Origin: Firmicutes bacterium HGW-Firmicutes-7
GTDB taxonomy: Bacteria > Bacillota > Clostridia > Lachnospirales > Vallitaleaceae
Reading direction: 5' to 3'
Length of the DNA: 64,000 nt
Assembly (NCBI GenBank): GCA_002841375.1
Contig: PGZO01000002.1
Location: 172,198 to 236,197 of the forward strand
Shown here: in pieces, positions 33,381 to 41,933 of the stretch
How positions within the stretch are numbered: the stretch's first letter is position 1
Layout of the letters: each line of letters opens with the position of its first letter
The notes under the pieces: generated by a model
Told to the model about the DNA's origin: nothing
Seen by the model: only the letters and a program-made list of their open reading frames with translations
Databases searched by the model: none
Program-made: the position numbers and the translations under genes

Positions 33381-36176
33381 TTATAAAATAGTTATTTTTT
33401 CTATTTCCTTACTGCTTATATTAATATAATGCTCCACAGTTCGATGCAGGCTAGTAATATCTTTCAATTCCTTACTTATTTCAATTGTATTTATTAAATC
33501 AAAAAGACTTTCTAATTTTTGTTGTTCGATAATATCTTTTTTAACAAATAACCCACTGCTTTTTATATCCACCATGTTCTCTGTGTCTATATCTTCAATA
33601 TAATATTGAATTTCTTCATTATAAAACATAATAATATTAGCAACATACAAACCTAACGCAACATGCTTCATTTCTACACTTTTAAATTGTTGATCATCAT
33701 CTAATCTATAATTAAATATAACCTTTTTACTTGTATTACTGTTGTACTCAAAATATTGCTGTATCCTATGCCTTTCCCCTAAAAAATTCTCAGGAACCAA
33801 CTGGATATACCAAGAAAAATATATTCCAGCATTTGTTAATTCTTTAATAATTCGTAAGGTCAATTCCTCTCTTTTTGGTGCACCTTTCATATAGACTTTT
33901 AATAGTGCCAAATACATTCCAAAGTCAACTTGACTTTCAACAATATCTTCTAATAATTTAATAATATGACCAGAGATTTTATTCTCTTCAATAAGAATTT
34001 GTGCAACAATATGATGTCTCATCCATTGATGAATTATTTGATTATCCTCTATACTATAGTACTTCGCATATACATCCATTACTTCGTCAAAACATTTTCT
34101 TGTTAATATACTTTTAAACAATATTTCTTCTACTATATCTTTAGAAAAAATATCATTGATCGTTAAAACTTTATTAAATTCTAGTAATTCACTGATTGTA
34201 CCTTTAAAGCCTCTTGATAAAATCTCTAAAACACGAGGTTGAAAATTATAATTATTATAAGCTTCTCTTGCCATATGGATCGCATAATTCGGATGAGCCC
34301 TTTCTACAATTAGAATCATTTCTTCCATTAATTGTTCAGATATATCTTCAACTTTTCTCGCTTCAAATAAAGAAATAATACAATCCAGTTGATTGTGATC
34401 TATTAAATACTTGATATAAATAGTTTTCTCGATATGATTGTCTGGCATCAAATTATCTTTAAAGCAAACAGCCTCCATTGATTCAGTTTCTTTATAATGG
34501 TAATAATATAAGTTCTTATAACGTTCTTTTTGGGTGATTAAATTCAAATAGAAGAACATCTTATATTTTTTATCTAATAGCTGGACGTTAAAAGATAATT
34601 TAAAATATTCAAGTTTTAGCATTTGATTATTGTAGTACGATGCTTGTATATATTTTTCTTCTAGCCCAATAATACGGCATTTCTCAAATAATGCTCTATT
34701 ATAAATAATAAGGGCATCATCGTCCATTCGATTCATTTTAATATAAAAAGAGCAAATAAGTATAAGCATATTTTTATTATCATCTATTAAATATAACTTC
34801 GTAGCAATATGTTCATTTATATTATTATATTGGATGAGCAAAGGCTGACTATTTTCAATCTTTTTTAGCCACTTCGGGCCAACTGCGTTTTTTGCAATTG
34901 CCCAGTTTAAAAGTGCTTTGTAAAAAGCATCTTCCTCAAATGGAATTTGAGGGTTTGAATTCATTAAAACGACTGCTTCACTAAACAAAAGTCTATTCTT
35001 TTCACCAAAATGATATATTGCTCTATAGTCTTCATAGCCTTTCACATTATGTGGCAAATATTTGTTCTTAAGTAAAATTTTAAGCCAAGACTTACGATTG
35101 TTCATCTTCCAATTTCCAACTAATTCTTGTATGCTCTCCCCTTTTATTATTTCTAACAAAAGCAGAAGTATATCACTAACCTCTAAATGCTCTTTATCAT
35201 AATATAGCAAATATCGATCTATATTATTAATTTCTTTCATTGTAAGCTCTTTTTTATTATACTCTATTGTCAAAATACAGTAAGCCAACCTAAGATCAAT
35301 ATTTGTTTTATCATAATTAATAAGTGCCTTTAATTTATCTAGCAGATCATCAGATGATTTATTCTTGTTTCCTTGCCATACCGTGTCACAGTATTGTCTA
35401 TATATTTCAATAGTTTTATTTTTATAATCTTTTGAAGATGTTATCTTTCTCTTTGAAGGAAGTTTATCCAAATCAGTTATATATGTACACATATGAACTT
35501 CATTAATCTTCGTGCCTTGTTTAATCTGCACGTTAAATTTCAACGCTATTTCAGGCGTAGTTTTTAGCGGAACTTTGCCCAATATTTTATCAAGCTTTGT
35601 TATTTTAAAGCTTATATCTACTTGTTTAGAATTCATCACTTGGAATTGTTTTTCATTAAATACAACATATTCATCTATAGGTTTTAATGTTATCTCAAGT
35701 TTTTCGCTAAAAGGATTAATAATTGTTAAGACACCTCTATCGTCACAGTGATAGCTTTTTTGATCTAATTCAATACTTACTTTTTTATCTGAAGTTCTTG
35801 GTCGATATTTTTTATTTAATTGGATAACTTCTTTCTCAAAAAGAGTTATTTTAACGGGTACCAATAGTTCGCCACCCTTATAAGTAATTATAATTGTATC
35901 CTCATTTATTTCATTCGTGCTACACAAAGAATTATTGACGTTATATTCAATTACACAATGATTCCCTTTAATTATGCTATCTTTTAAGGTAATAATGTTG
36001 CAAACCGATTCAATAATACCCGTGAAAAGTCCTTCCCCTTTATTAAAAATCTCTAATTTACCGCTATAACTCCTGCCTTTTTCAACATGTAAAATAAGCT
36101 CTGTCTCTGACAAAACCGGCATAGGCGTATCTAAGTGGTATGTGTTTTCCATCCAGTGCTCTAAGAATTTTTGCAT
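33381..36176 (-). CDS. Large scaffold-like protein, first gene of the Hsp70 operon
   Basis: 931 residues, not recognised by motif. The first 230 residues look like two or three beta-sandwich domains (LILHVEKGRSYSGKLEIFNKG; KVSIELDQKSYHCDDRGVLTI). Residues about 260-830 are helical with irregular repeats, rich in leucine, tyrosine and isoleucine, like TPR or solenoid proteins. The last 100 residues return to mixed structure. No signal peptide, so cytoplasmic. It may belong to the family called DUF5717, which I could not check. It is separated from the first Hsp70 gene by 11 bases. A scaffold or substrate receptor for the Hsp70 set is the simplest guess. Confidence 0.65.
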   Translation of the reverse strand: MQKFLEHWMENTYHLDTPMPVLSETELILHVEKGRSYSGKLEIFNKGEGLFTGIIESVCNIITLKDSIIKGNHCVIEYNVNNSLCSTNEINEDTIIITYKGGELLVPVKITLFEKEVIQLNKKYRPRTSDKKVSIELDQKSYHCDDRGVLTIINPFSEKLEITLKPIDEYVVFNEKQFQVMNSKQVDISFKITKLDKILGKVPLKTTPEIALKFNVQIKQGTKINEVHMCTYITDLDKLPSKRKITSSKDYKNKTIEIYRQYCDTVWQGNKNKSSDDLLDKLKALINYDKTNIDLRLAYCILTIEYNKKELTMKEINNIDRYLLYYDKEHLEVSDILLLLLEIIKGESIQELVGNWKMNNRKSWLKILLKNKYLPHNVKGYEDYRAIYHFGEKNRLLFSEAVVLMNSNPQIPFEEDAFYKALLNWAIAKNAVGPKWLKKIENSQPLLIQYNNINEHIATKLYLIDDNKNMLILICSFYIKMNRMDDDALIIYNRALFEKCRIIGLEEKYIQASYYNNQMLKLEYFKLSFNVQLLDKKYKMFFYLNLITQKERYKNLYYYHYKETESMEAVCFKDNLMPDNHIEKTIYIKYLIDHNQLDCIISLFEARKVEDISEQLMEEMILIVERAHPNYAIHMAREAYNNYNFQPRVLEILSRGFKGTISELLEFNKVLTINDIFSKDIVEEILFKSILTRKCFDEVMDVYAKYYSIEDNQIIHQWMRHHIVAQILIEENKISGHIIKLLEDIVESQVDFGMYLALLKVYMKGAPKREELTLRIIKELTNAGIYFSWYIQLVPENFLGERHRIQQYFEYNSNTSKKVIFNYRLDDDQQFKSVEMKHVALGLYVANIIMFYNEEIQYYIEDIDTENMVDIKSSGLFVKKDIIEQQKLESLFDLINTIEISKELKDITSLHRTVEHYINISSKEIEKITIL

Positions 36177-36210
36177 GATATCACGTCACATTCAATGTAT
36201 TTGCTTTTTA

Positions 36211-36238
36211 TTGATTTATACTCTAAAATGGATATAAT
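36211..36238 (+). promoter_or_regulatory. Promoter of the CobD-like gene
   Basis: TTGATT and TATAAT separated by 16 bases, upstream of the gene at 36311. Its start point falls among the elements of the opposing promoter. Confidence 0.65.
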
Positions 36239-36241
36239 ATG

Positions 36242-36271
36242 ATTATATCATTTTTTTCGATTTAATATCAA
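36242..36271 (-). promoter_or_regulatory. Promoter of the Hsp70 operon
   Basis: TTGATA and TATAAT separated by 18 bases on the minus strand, about 65 bases before the first gene. Its -10 box lies three bases from the -10 box of the opposing promoter, so the two face and overlap each other. No CIRCE-type heat-shock operator is seen. Confidence 0.65.
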
Positions 36272-36310
36272 TCATAATGTCAAAGATTTCAAGAAAAGAA
36301 AGGAATTAAT

Positions 36311-37396
36311 ATGACACATTTTCATGGAAGTGATTTAGAAAAAATAGAAGCTGCTTACGGCATCAAAAAAGAAACAATTATAAATTTCAGTTCAAATGTC
36401 AATCCCCTTGGTCTATCTGATAGCATCAAAACCTATTTACCACGGAAGATAGAGCTTATAGCCGCATATCCTGATCGTAATTACACAAGTCTTAAAAGTG
36501 CAATTGGACACTATATAAATATGGATAGCGAAAACATAATCGTGGGAAATGGCTCAACAGAGCTTATCTCCTTATGTATAAAAGCCATTTCACCTAAAAA
36601 AGCGCTAATCATTGGGCCCACTTATTCGGAATATGAAAGAGAAATTAATCTATGTGGTGGTTCCTCAACTTACTATGCCCTCCCGGAAAACAACTTTTTT
36701 GAAATAGAGATCAATCACCTTATAAACCAATTTTCAACTGATTTAGACTTACTAGTCATATGTAATCCAAATAACCCTACATCAACTGCAATTACTGCTA
36801 TAAAAATGAAAGAAATTCTTAATGCTTGCAAGGAAAACAACATTTTCGTTCTAATTGATGAGACATATGTTGAATTTGTTGATGATCTATTTAACGTTTC
36901 TGCCATTCAACTCGTTCATAGTTTTAATAACGTAATGGTCATTAGAGGTGTCTCAAAGTTTTTTGCTGCACCAGGCTTAAGACTTGGTTATGCAATTTGT
37001 AGTAGTCGTACCCACATTTTAAATATCGAACGTTTCAAAAATCCTTGGACAATAAATGCGCTAGCTGCCTACGCTGGTGAATTAATGCTTATGGACAAAG
37101 ACTATATAAACAAAACCCAACAATATATTGCGACAGAACGCAAAAAAATCATTTCTATGCTTTCAACTTGGGATTTTGTTGAGTTTATTAATCCTGTTGC
37201 AAATTTTATACTTGTTAAAATCTTAAGTGAATCAATAGATGCTCGTAAGCTTTTTAATATCCTCCTTGAACACAAAATCATGATTAGAGATGCCTCAAAC
37301 TTTCCTTTTCTTGGCAAGCAATATTTTAGATTCTGCTTCTTACATTCAGAGGAAAATGATCTGCTCCTTAAACATTTAGAAGATATATTAAGTTAA
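36311..37396 (+). CDS. CobD-like / histidinol-phosphate aminotransferase-like PLP enzyme
   Basis: 361 residues, fold-type I aminotransferase. Motifs: INFSSNVNPLGLS at the start (typical of threonine-phosphate decarboxylase CobD), VGNGSTELI, CNPNNPTST, IDETYVEF and the PLP lysine in GVSKFFAAPGLRLGYA. CobD makes aminopropanol phosphate for cobamides, while HisC is a close relative. No other cobalamin or histidine genes are adjacent, so the precise substrate stays open. AGGAA lies before the ATG. Divergent from the Hsp70 operon. Confidence 0.8.
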   Translation: MTHFHGSDLEKIEAAYGIKKETIINFSSNVNPLGLSDSIKTYLPRKIELIAAYPDRNYTSLKSAIGHYINMDSENIIVGNGSTELISLCIKAISPKKALIIGPTYSEYEREINLCGGSSTYYALPENNFFEIEINHLINQFSTDLDLLVICNPNNPTSTAITAIKMKEILNACKENNIFVLIDETYVEFVDDLFNVSAIQLVHSFNNVMVIRGVSKFFAAPGLRLGYAICSSRTHILNIERFKNPWTINALAAYAGELMLMDKDYINKTQQYIATERKKIISMLSTWDFVEFINPVANFILVKILSESIDARKLFNILLEHKIMIRDASNFPFLGKQYFRFCFLHSEENDLLLKHLEDILS

Positions 37397-37455
37397 TCTC
37401 TCATATTTCATTAAGAAGTGGACAAACTAAACATGATGTTTTACTAAAACATAAA

Positions 37456-37483
37456 TCCCCCCACTACTACTTAGCGTGGGGGA
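37456..37483 (+). terminator. Hairpin after the CobD-like gene
   Basis: TCCCCCAC paired with GTGGGGGA around an 11-12 base loop, 60 bases past the stop codon, then ACTTTTTAT about ten bases on. Probably a terminator; it also lies 30 bases before the next small gene. Confidence 0.5.
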
Positions 37484-37514
37484 ACCAACTAACTTTTTAT
37501 AAGGAAGGATGTAT

Positions 37515-37685
37515 ATGAAAGAAACCCAAGATATCATTAAAAGAGTTCATTATATAACCTTTGAATACGATGATGTAGAAGAAAAAGAACTTCACATTCA
37601 TTCAATGGAGAATAAAGAATATGAATGCTTAGATAGATTTGAAGATGCATGCAAAGTTACTTATCGCAAGTTTTTGGATCATTAG
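37515..37685 (+). CDS. Small acidic hypothetical protein, 56 aa
   Basis: A strong GGAAGGA site seven bases before the ATG and a perfect terminator directly after the stop support a real gene. The product starts MKETQDIIKRVHYITFEYDD and ends YRKFLDH. It contains two cysteines (YECLDR, DACKV) and many acidic residues. No known family is recognised. It is convergent with the next small gene; their ends share the terminator. Confidence 0.6.
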   Translation: MKETQDIIKRVHYITFEYDDVEEKELHIHSMENKEYECLDRFEDACKVTYRKFLDH

Positions 37686-37710
37686 AAGAGGAGATTATAC
37701 ATCTCCTCTT
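37686..37710. terminator. Shared bidirectional terminator
   Basis: A perfect ten-base-pair stem, AAGAGGAGAT with ATCTCCTCTT and a five-base loop. It stands directly behind the stop of the 56-residue gene and overlaps the last codons of the converging 44-residue gene. Confidence 0.7.
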
Positions 37711-37829
37711 TCTGCTGATTGCTTTTTAGTATTTCTGTTTTTATTCGTGTTTTCTCTAGTAATTGGTGTTTGCCAGTCACTTTTTTTCATTCTTGTAAGC
37801 TTATTATCAGGTTGACTGTCTTTTGGCAT
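37695..37829 (-). CDS. Small basic hypothetical protein, 44 aa
   Basis: An AAAGGAGGAT site lies five bases before the ATG, the best-spaced ribosome site in this region. The product starts MPKDSQPDNKLTRMKKSDWQ and is rich in Lys, Asn, Thr and Arg, with no hydrophobic core, so it is likely unstructured or nucleic-acid bound. It resembles small spore-associated proteins only in composition. It follows the HMA-like gene by 17 bases and is probably co-transcribed with it. Function unknown. Confidence 0.6.
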   Translation of the reverse strand: MPKDSQPDNKLTRMKKSDWQTPITRENTNKNRNTKKQSAERGDV

Positions 37830-37846
37830 TTTTAATCCTCCTTTTA

Positions 37847-38065
37847 CTAAAATTGTTCTTCTCCTAGTACTTTAACACCTGTATTCCTAATGCATTCTTT
37901 AATTTCTAATACTGAAGCAGGATTATTATATTCGATTTCAATGCAGCTTTCCCCTCGATCAACTGTAACCTCTTGAACGCCTTCAATTTTATCTAATGCA
38001 TGTTTAATTTGTTGTTTTTCAATGTTATTTCTAATACCATTTGTTTTAAATGTTATCTTGTTCAC
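37847..38065 (-). CDS. HMA-like small protein lacking the metal-binding cysteines
   Basis: 72 residues with the beta-alpha-beta pattern of heavy-metal-associated domains: ITFKTNGIRNN, then IKHALDKIEGVQEVTVDRGE and IKECIRNTGVKVL. In CopZ-type chaperones the loop after the first strand is G-M-x-C-x-x-C; here it is GIRNNIE, so canonical Cu(I) binding is not expected. Similar cysteine-free HMA proteins exist in Clostridia without an assigned role. It precedes a 44-residue gene. The start follows GAGGTGATGA. Confidence 0.7.
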   Translation of the reverse strand: MNKITFKTNGIRNNIEKQQIKHALDKIEGVQEVTVDRGESCIEIEYNNPASVLEIKECIRNTGVKVLGEEQF

Positions 38066-38258
38066 TTATTCATCACCTCTTCAAATAGTTATTTGCACTC
38101 TGTGTTTATATTATGCTGGTATAGTTTTGTAATTGTAACCTAGAAAATTATTGTAACCTTATACTGTCACATTTTAAATTTAATTTGAATACATTATTAA
38201 GTAAAATACCCTTTTGAGGTATAATATTTTCGAAATATTTAGAATCGAGGTGTTTGTT

Positions 38259-39083
38259 TTGAGTATACAAATAATACATATTTCTAAAGAACTTTTATTG
38301 CGTGTAAAAAATGATGATATTTCAGCTTGGGCAGCAAAATTAACCTTTTTTCTTTTATTATCAATCTTTCCATTTTTAATTTTTATTATTGAATTGTTAA
38401 ATCACATAACGATTAACACAGAAAGTGTGTATGCACTTACTCAATTTTTCCCCGAAGAAATCATCTCAATATTTACATTAATAATAGAGGATATTTCAAA
38501 TGTTAAAACCCCATCCTCTTTATTGCCAATTGCTATTATTGCTGCAATTTGGTCTGCATCTAAAGGAATAATGGCGATTATTGGTGGCTTAAATATGGCT
38601 TACAAAGAAAAAGAGACCCGTTCATATATTTACTTACGAGCACTTTCACTAATATATACAGTTGCATTTGCTTTTATACTCCTCATTACACTAGGCTTTA
38701 TTGTGTTTGGCAACAAAATCATTGGATTATTAATTATCAATGTACCCATTTTATCTGAATGGGCTTATACGATTGACCTTATTAGATTTATATCTTCAAT
38801 TGTTTTAACGTTTTTATTCTTTATTCTTTTATATAATGCAACACCAAATAGAAAAATAATGATTAGAGACGTCATGCCGGGCGCATTTTTTGCTATGGTA
38901 AGTTGGCTTTTCACTTCATACTTCTTCTCTATATATGTAAATACATCGAAAAGCTTTTCTTATATGTATGGCAGCCTTACTAGTATTATTATATTGCTTC
39001 TTTGGCTATATGTGTCATGTACAATAATCATGCTGGGTGGAGAAATAAATGCAATAATTTCTGAATACAAGAGAAAACATTGA
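38259..39083 (+). CDS. YihY/BrkB-family membrane protein
   Basis: 274 residues from the TTG at 38259, six bases behind GAGGTG; an upstream in-frame TTG overlaps the TATAAT promoter box at 38219-38224 and is rejected. Six membrane helices are visible, with the family signature WAAKLTFFLLLSIFPFLIF in the first and GSLTSIIILLLWLYVS near the end. Once called ribonuclease BN, the family is now regarded as an uncharacterised inner-membrane transporter-like group. Convergent with the SpoIID-family gene, with only three bases between stops. Confidence 0.87.
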   Translation: MSIQIIHISKELLLRVKNDDISAWAAKLTFFLLLSIFPFLIFIIELLNHITINTESVYALTQFFPEEIISIFTLIIEDISNVKTPSSLLPIAIIAAIWSASKGIMAIIGGLNMAYKEKETRSYIYLRALSLIYTVAFAFILLITLGFIVFGNKIIGLLIINVPILSEWAYTIDLIRFISSIVLTFLFFILLYNATPNRKIMIRDVMPGAFFAMVSWLFTSYFFSIYVNTSKSFSYMYGSLTSIIILLLWLYVSCTIIMLGGEINAIISEYKRKH

Positions 39084-39086
39084 GAT

Positions 39087-41552
39087 TTATTTTAATGTGA
39101 TTATTTCTGCTCCTTTATAATAATGCTTAAGTATTTCTTCTTCTGAATATCCTAAATCAACCATAGCCTTTGCCCCATTTTGACTCATGCCAGCACCATG
39201 ACCATAGCCCCCCCCATTGAAGATTACTTCAACTAGCTGTTTATTCTCATCATACTTTTTATCTATTGTATAAAAAGCACTTGGCATTAAGCTCATACCC
39301 GTTGTTGTACTTCCATCATTTTTAGTAACAACCACACGCTCACCTGTCTCAACATAATTAATAGGGGCTATTAATGCCCGAATATTATATTCAGTAGATA
39401 TTTTATACACACCTTTTGTTCCTTGAACAACTACTTCAGTAATAATACCGCTTTTACCTCTTGAGTATATCCACATGTCTATTAATGTACCAATATCATT
39501 TACTTCCCTGCTTCTAAAAACATCCTCTTTATCAAGTGTTTTTATTAACTTAGGTTGTATATCATATCTTGGTCCAATTGATTTATTAATTGCCGCTCCT
39601 ATTTGCACTGACGTCATTTTTGTTGTCCATCTGAACCAAGGAAACCCAGAATCATAGGACGGTAATTTTTTATTTAAAATAAATTTATTAAAATCTTCTT
39701 CCTTACTCATATCGTCAGCTATACTCCCCTTGTCATTTTGATAGCTTGAAACCATATAAGATGCAGATGTAGTTGGGAATTCTTTCGTTAAATAGTTGGC
39801 CCATACATCTCCTCCATCTGCTGTAACACCGCAAGAAGTTGAAAAGAAATTTGCAGATATCACATTCCCTTGAAAGGCTAACAGCTGCCCTTTCGTTTCA
39901 TTTACTGCTTTAATAGACACATCTGTTTCTGTCGTATTATTGTATACCTGACTTGAAACGCTATCATCAACATGTGCACCATATTTGCAAAATCTATTTC
40001 CATATATTTGATTATACGCGTAACTTCTTGCACATATTGCTTGTACTTTTGCAGCTTCTACACCATATGCGGTAGGCATTTCACTCGGTACGACACTATA
40101 TAGATACTCTTCAAAATCCACTTCATTTACTACAAGATATCCTTCAGCAACTTTTTCTACTTCAATAAGCCCTCGATACTGTGGATTAAACATTGCTGAT
40201 GATCCTCTTTTTATTGAGGTTACCATTATCTTTTTACCCTCTTGTGGAATAAATATAACTCTTTCTCCTAAATCAAGCCCCATATTGTTCAAATCTGTTG
40301 TTACATTTCCAGCAACATCTTCTTCTTCCTTTCCTTGTTTTATCTTATACGGATCTAACGATGTTATTTGCACATTGTCGTGAAAAACTTTTTTAAATCC
40401 AGTATTATTAATTAATACTCTAATATTATCGATCTTTACCTTTTCTCGAATAATTGCAGCAACCACCTGATTTTCATCAAGGAATAACGTTGCTGTATCA
40501 TACCCAACAATTATAGCAGTATAGCTAGTAAAAATAGGCTTTTGCGTTATATCATAAAATTTAATATCTTCTGAAAGTTTCATCTTCCCAACGCCTTCTA
40601 TCTCCACTTCATTGTCATTAATTTTATTTATAACGCCTTTAGTTGTCCTGTTCTTTTCCGTAATAGAAACAATCTCATTGTTACTAAGTTGAAGGTCAGC
40701 AATAAATCCTTGTTTATTTTCAATTTTTAAAGATCTATCAAAAGGTATTCTTCTTGATACACCCCCCATAAAAACATCAGCAAAAAAATCATCGTTATTA
40801 ATACTAATGATATAGGCGTTTGTTAGTAATGGTTTTTCATCCACAATTTCTTTTATATATAATACTTCTGTTCCTTTTACCTTCACTAAAACTTCTTTAT
40901 TTATACACCCATCTATTGCAATACCTTCAAAGGAGTATTTTCCTTTATCTGTGGCCATCTCCCATCCTGATAACTCACTACTTAGGGTTGGTGTTGCAAA
41001 GACATATAGTGAAAGTTCAGTTGGCCTCACAGTCTCCTCCTGTGCATCTGCAACAGCTTCAAACAACTTGAGCCAGTTCTCATATGAAAGTTCCTTCGTT
41101 TCATTTCCTACAATATTAATACCTAATGTACCTAAATCAACTTTAAACTGCTCCGCAATAACTAAGGCTTCCTTATTTGTTAATGGATCAAGTGGATTTA
41201 AGCGATTATCTTCTGGTTCATACCAGCCTTCAATTATAGCAACGTTAAAATATTTATCAAACCAATCCTCTTTTTTGGAGTCTTCGAACTCTATTTCTCT
41301 ATCTTTTATTAAAACATTTTCCTTTTCTTCTTTTGCTAATGCAATCATTTTGATTGCTAAACCTTTAGAAATGACTTTTGGAATTTCATATTTCACATCA
41401 ACAAATAATTCTTTGTTATGATCAACATTAATATCTCCTTGACTTTCTTTACCTAAATCATCTACATTTAAATTAGAATCTATAGCAATCATAATAATTA
41501 GAACAATAACAGCTAAAAGCATCATCACATTAGGCATCTGGCTTTTCTTCAT
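39087..41552 (-). CDS. SpoIID/LytB-domain cell-wall protein
   Basis: 821 residues. A signal anchor is at 10-27. Residues about 60-170 resemble one S-layer-homology module (SKGLAIKMIALA; NRLNPLDPLTNKEALVIAEQF). Beta-rich repeats follow at 200-460. The SpoIID domain is at 480-800: GYLVVNEVDFEEYLYSVVPS, EAAKVQAICARSYAYN, ANFFSTSCG and FNGGGYGHGAGMSQNGAKAM. SpoIID enzymes cut glycan strands or activate wall amidases, in sporulation or vegetative growth. The combination with an SLH-like module suggests wall-anchored secretion. Single-gene unit. Confidence 0.85.
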   Translation of the reverse strand: MKKSQMPNVMMLLAVIVLIIMIAIDSNLNVDDLGKESQGDINVDHNKELFVDVKYEIPKVISKGLAIKMIALAKEEKENVLIKDREIEFEDSKKEDWFDKYFNVAIIEGWYEPEDNRLNPLDPLTNKEALVIAEQFKVDLGTLGINIVGNETKELSYENWLKLFEAVADAQEETVRPTELSLYVFATPTLSSELSGWEMATDKGKYSFEGIAIDGCINKEVLVKVKGTEVLYIKEIVDEKPLLTNAYIISINNDDFFADVFMGGVSRRIPFDRSLKIENKQGFIADLQLSNNEIVSITEKNRTTKGVINKINDNEVEIEGVGKMKLSEDIKFYDITQKPIFTSYTAIIVGYDTATLFLDENQVVAAIIREKVKIDNIRVLINNTGFKKVFHDNVQITSLDPYKIKQGKEEEDVAGNVTTDLNNMGLDLGERVIFIPQEGKKIMVTSIKRGSSAMFNPQYRGLIEVEKVAEGYLVVNEVDFEEYLYSVVPSEMPTAYGVEAAKVQAICARSYAYNQIYGNRFCKYGAHVDDSVSSQVYNNTTETDVSIKAVNETKGQLLAFQGNVISANFFSTSCGVTADGGDVWANYLTKEFPTTSASYMVSSYQNDKGSIADDMSKEEDFNKFILNKKLPSYDSGFPWFRWTTKMTSVQIGAAINKSIGPRYDIQPKLIKTLDKEDVFRSREVNDIGTLIDMWIYSRGKSGIITEVVVQGTKGVYKISTEYNIRALIAPINYVETGERVVVTKNDGSTTTGMSLMPSAFYTIDKKYDENKQLVEVIFNGGGYGHGAGMSQNGAKAMVDLGYSEEEILKHYYKGAEIITLK

Positions 41553-41854
41553 TTATTACTCCCTCCTAAGCTTATCCATAATTCGTAGTACCATAATTAA
41601 TTATATGGGATATTTTCTAAATTTAACACCTTTTTATTCAAATCGTGATTTCTTTATAAATGATGTTCAACTAGTAAATTGCTTCATTTTTTTTATATTG
41701 ATATTAATACATTTTCTTTATTTCTTTAACAATTCTAACCGTCTATACCGAAAAATCTCCATATGTAACGTGATTTAAAAGTGTTATTCACATAACACTA
41801 AAGGAACCACAGATTATTAATTATGAATTTTTTGTTTTTCCATCCTTCATTTTA
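41553..41854. other. Intergenic region upstream of gltB with inverted repeat
   Basis: No gene seen. An inverted repeat AGTGTTAT/ATAACACT with a four-base loop lies at 41780-41799, about 55 bases upstream of the gltB promoter. It could be an operator for nitrogen control; no known consensus was matched. Confidence 0.35.
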
Positions 41855-41883
41855 TTGTATTAATTTAAGCATTGTGTTATAAT
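41855..41883 (+). promoter_or_regulatory. Promoter of gltBD
   Basis: TTGTAT and TATAAT with a 17-base spacer, 50 bases before the gltB start codon, which itself follows AGGAGG. Confidence 0.75.
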
Positions 41884-41933
41884 ACAGTGACAAATAAGGA
41901 TTAATGGAATACTATTATAGGAGGCATTAGCTA

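Noticed and set aside
33381..36176. Search for a J-domain in the 931-residue protein (segment around A-H-P-N-Y)
   Set aside because: H-P-N is not H-P-D and the flanking helices do not match a J-domain; no J-domain protein is claimed in the operon.
36177..36310. Search for a heat-shock operator (CIRCE) ahead of the Hsp70 operon
   Set aside because: No TTAGCACTC inverted repeat is found; the operon shows only an ordinary promoter.
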